Below are positions 63,326-64,000 of a stretch of 64,000 nucleotides of DNA, one piece after another. The notes under the pieces were generated by a model, which saw only the letters and a program-made list of their open reading frames with translations, was not told where the DNA came from and ran no database searches. The DNA comes from Thermococcus stetteri. GTDB lineage: Archaea > Methanobacteriota_B > Thermococci > Thermococcales > Thermococcaceae. Location: contig NZ_JAGGKB010000003.1 of assembly GCF_017873335.1 (NCBI RefSeq), positions 62,001 through 126,000 of the forward strand. The letters run 5' to 3'. The first letter of the stretch is position 1, and each line of letters begins with the position of its first letter. A program made the translations under genes and the position numbers.

Positions 63326-64000
63326 ATGTTCCGCAGCGAGACCCAGAGAAAGATATGGTCGCTGGCATGGCCGGCAATAGTGGGCAACATCTCCCAGACC
63401 CTCCTCAATTTAGTGGACACGATAATGGTCGGCCACGTGAGCGCGCTGGCGATAGCGGCAGTTGGCCTCGGCGGACAGATCAGCTGGTTCATGTTTCCCA
63501 TAATGATGGCCGTCTCCGTCGGAACCCTCGCCCTAACAGCCCGCTTCGTGGGTGCCAAGGACTACCCCCAGGCCGAGCTCGTCCTGGAGCAGAGCCTCTA
63601 CCTATCTTTCCTCCTCGGGATTCCCGTGATGCTCTTCGGATGGTTTTTAGGAGATAATGTCCTTCGGATTATGGGGGCCAGGGGAGAGCTCTTGAGCCTC
63701 GCCTACGCCTACCTTAGGATCGTGTTCATCTTCTACCCCATCAGGTTCGTTGGCTTCACGGTCTTTTCAGCCCTGAGAGGAGCGGGGGATACGAAGACGC
63801 CCATGAAGCTCGGTATTTTTATGAACGTCGTTAACGCCGTCTTTGACTACCTTTTGATATACGGAAAGCTCGGCTTTCCCAGGATGGGTGCAATAGGAGC
63901 CGCTTGGGCATCCGGGATTGGGATCACCTCCTCATCTCTCGTTGGCCTGTACCTCCTCTTGGCTGGAAAGCTCGTCCTCAGATTCAGGCCGAGCTGGAGC
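63326..64000 (+). CDS. MATE-family multidrug efflux transporter, 3'-truncated by window edge
   Basis: 225 codons are visible and the frame is still open at the window end; a full MATE protein has about 450-470 residues. Seen are WSLAWPAIVGNISQTLLNLVDTIMVGHV (helix 1 with the conserved Asp), LALTARFVGAKD, FSALRGAGDTKTPM and FDYLLIYGKLGFPRMGAIGAAWAS. MATE proteins expel cationic compounds in exchange for sodium or protons. The inverted repeat upstream suggests repression in the absence of a toxic compound. Confidence 0.93.
   Translation, partial: MFRSETQRKIWSLAWPAIVGNISQTLLNLVDTIMVGHVSALAIAAVGLGGQISWFMFPIMMAVSVGTLALTARFVGAKDYPQAELVLEQSLYLSFLLGIPVMLFGWFLGDNVLRIMGARGELLSLAYAYLRIVFIFYPIRFVGFTVFSALRGAGDTKTPMKLGIFMNVVNAVFDYLLIYGKLGFPRMGAIGAAWASGIGITSSSLVGLYLLLAGKLVLRFRPSWS

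Overview
The window is a stretch of a Thermococcus chromosome (hyperthermophilic archaeon, Thermococcales), very close to T. kodakarensis. The evidence is a reverse gyrase next to a TrmBL2-type chromatin protein, an HPS-PHI fusion enzyme, archaeal RNA polymerase subunits P and L, ribosomal proteins L37Ae and L37e, Csl4, prefoldin beta, Pcc1, Hjc, AGOG, a tungsten oxidoreductase, a CGP-CTERM surface protein, TATA/BRE promoters and short leaders. No CRISPR array, intact insertion sequence, rRNA or replication origin was seen.

Layout. 1-4.4 kb: reverse gyrase (5' end outside the window) and trmBL2. 4.5-5.8 kb, minus: small winged-helix protein, zinc-ribbon p27-like protein, arginase-family enzyme. 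5.9-10.2 kb, plus: an operon of HPS-PHI, a divergent FtsZ-superfamily protein, a HAD phosphatase, a small unknown, a D-glutamate cyclase-like protein and an HD hydrolase. 10.3-15.6 kb: KH protein, aspS, a cell-surface protein, an M20 amidohydrolase. 15.7-17.7 kb: tRNA-Ala and tRNA-Val, a 600-base non-coding stretch with a structured element, then L37Ae, RpoP and a Brix protein. 17.7-21.5 kb: an Mnh/Mrp-type antiporter operon. 21.5-25.2 kb: ACT protein, CPA2 antiporter, coiled-coil protein and CheF. 25.2-30.6 kb: Pcc1, prefoldin beta, DUF3194, an MNT/HEPN pair, DHH phosphoesterase, zinc protein, TPR-like protein, EMAP-type tRNA-binding protein and a small membrane protein. 30.7-38.4 kb, minus: wor4-adhD, a deleted endonuclease-like gene, AlaX, a CGP-CTERM protein, a broken gltP and birA. 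38.5-41.8 kb: class I aldolase and ADP-forming acyl-CoA synthetase alpha and beta. 41.9-45.2 kb: AGOG, beta-RFAP synthase, a broken membrane protein and dihydropteroate synthase. 45.2-50.4 kb: PerM-like, SppA, a TIM-barrel protein and an RNase III-like/rpoL/DUF2067/csl4 cluster. 50.5-60.2 kb: thrS, a broken DUF257 gene, TIP26-like, uppS, gamma carbonic anhydrase, hjc, surface protein, TET aminopeptidase and glyS. 60.3-64 kb: a frameshifted type III pullulan hydrolase-like gene, LSm, L37e and a partial MATE transporter.

Functional threads. Sugar metabolism: HPS-PHI supplies pentoses. The aldolase and the pullulan hydrolase both carry a TrmBL1 (Tgr)-like glycolytic operator next to their promoters. 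The ADP-forming acyl-CoA synthetase makes ATP from acyl-CoA. Modified-pterin synthesis (beta-RFAP synthase plus DHPS) is divergently arranged. Information processing is dense: four aminoacyl-tRNA synthetase or editing genes, two tRNAs, RNAP and exosome parts.

The most unusual traits are two. First, the 247-residue FtsZ-like protein keeps the catalytic T7 loop but has no GTP-binding glycine box. Second, there is a concentration of interrupted genes. In-frame stops lie in mnhE, gltP, a small membrane protein and a DUF257 gene. One-base frameshifts lie in the pullulan hydrolase, the DUF257 gene and probably an MbhE-like gene. An endonuclease-like gene has an internal deletion. Housekeeping genes in the same window are uninterrupted, so most of these losses look like real decay of dispensable transport, surface and catabolic functions. 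Homopolymer sequencing errors remain possible for the indels.
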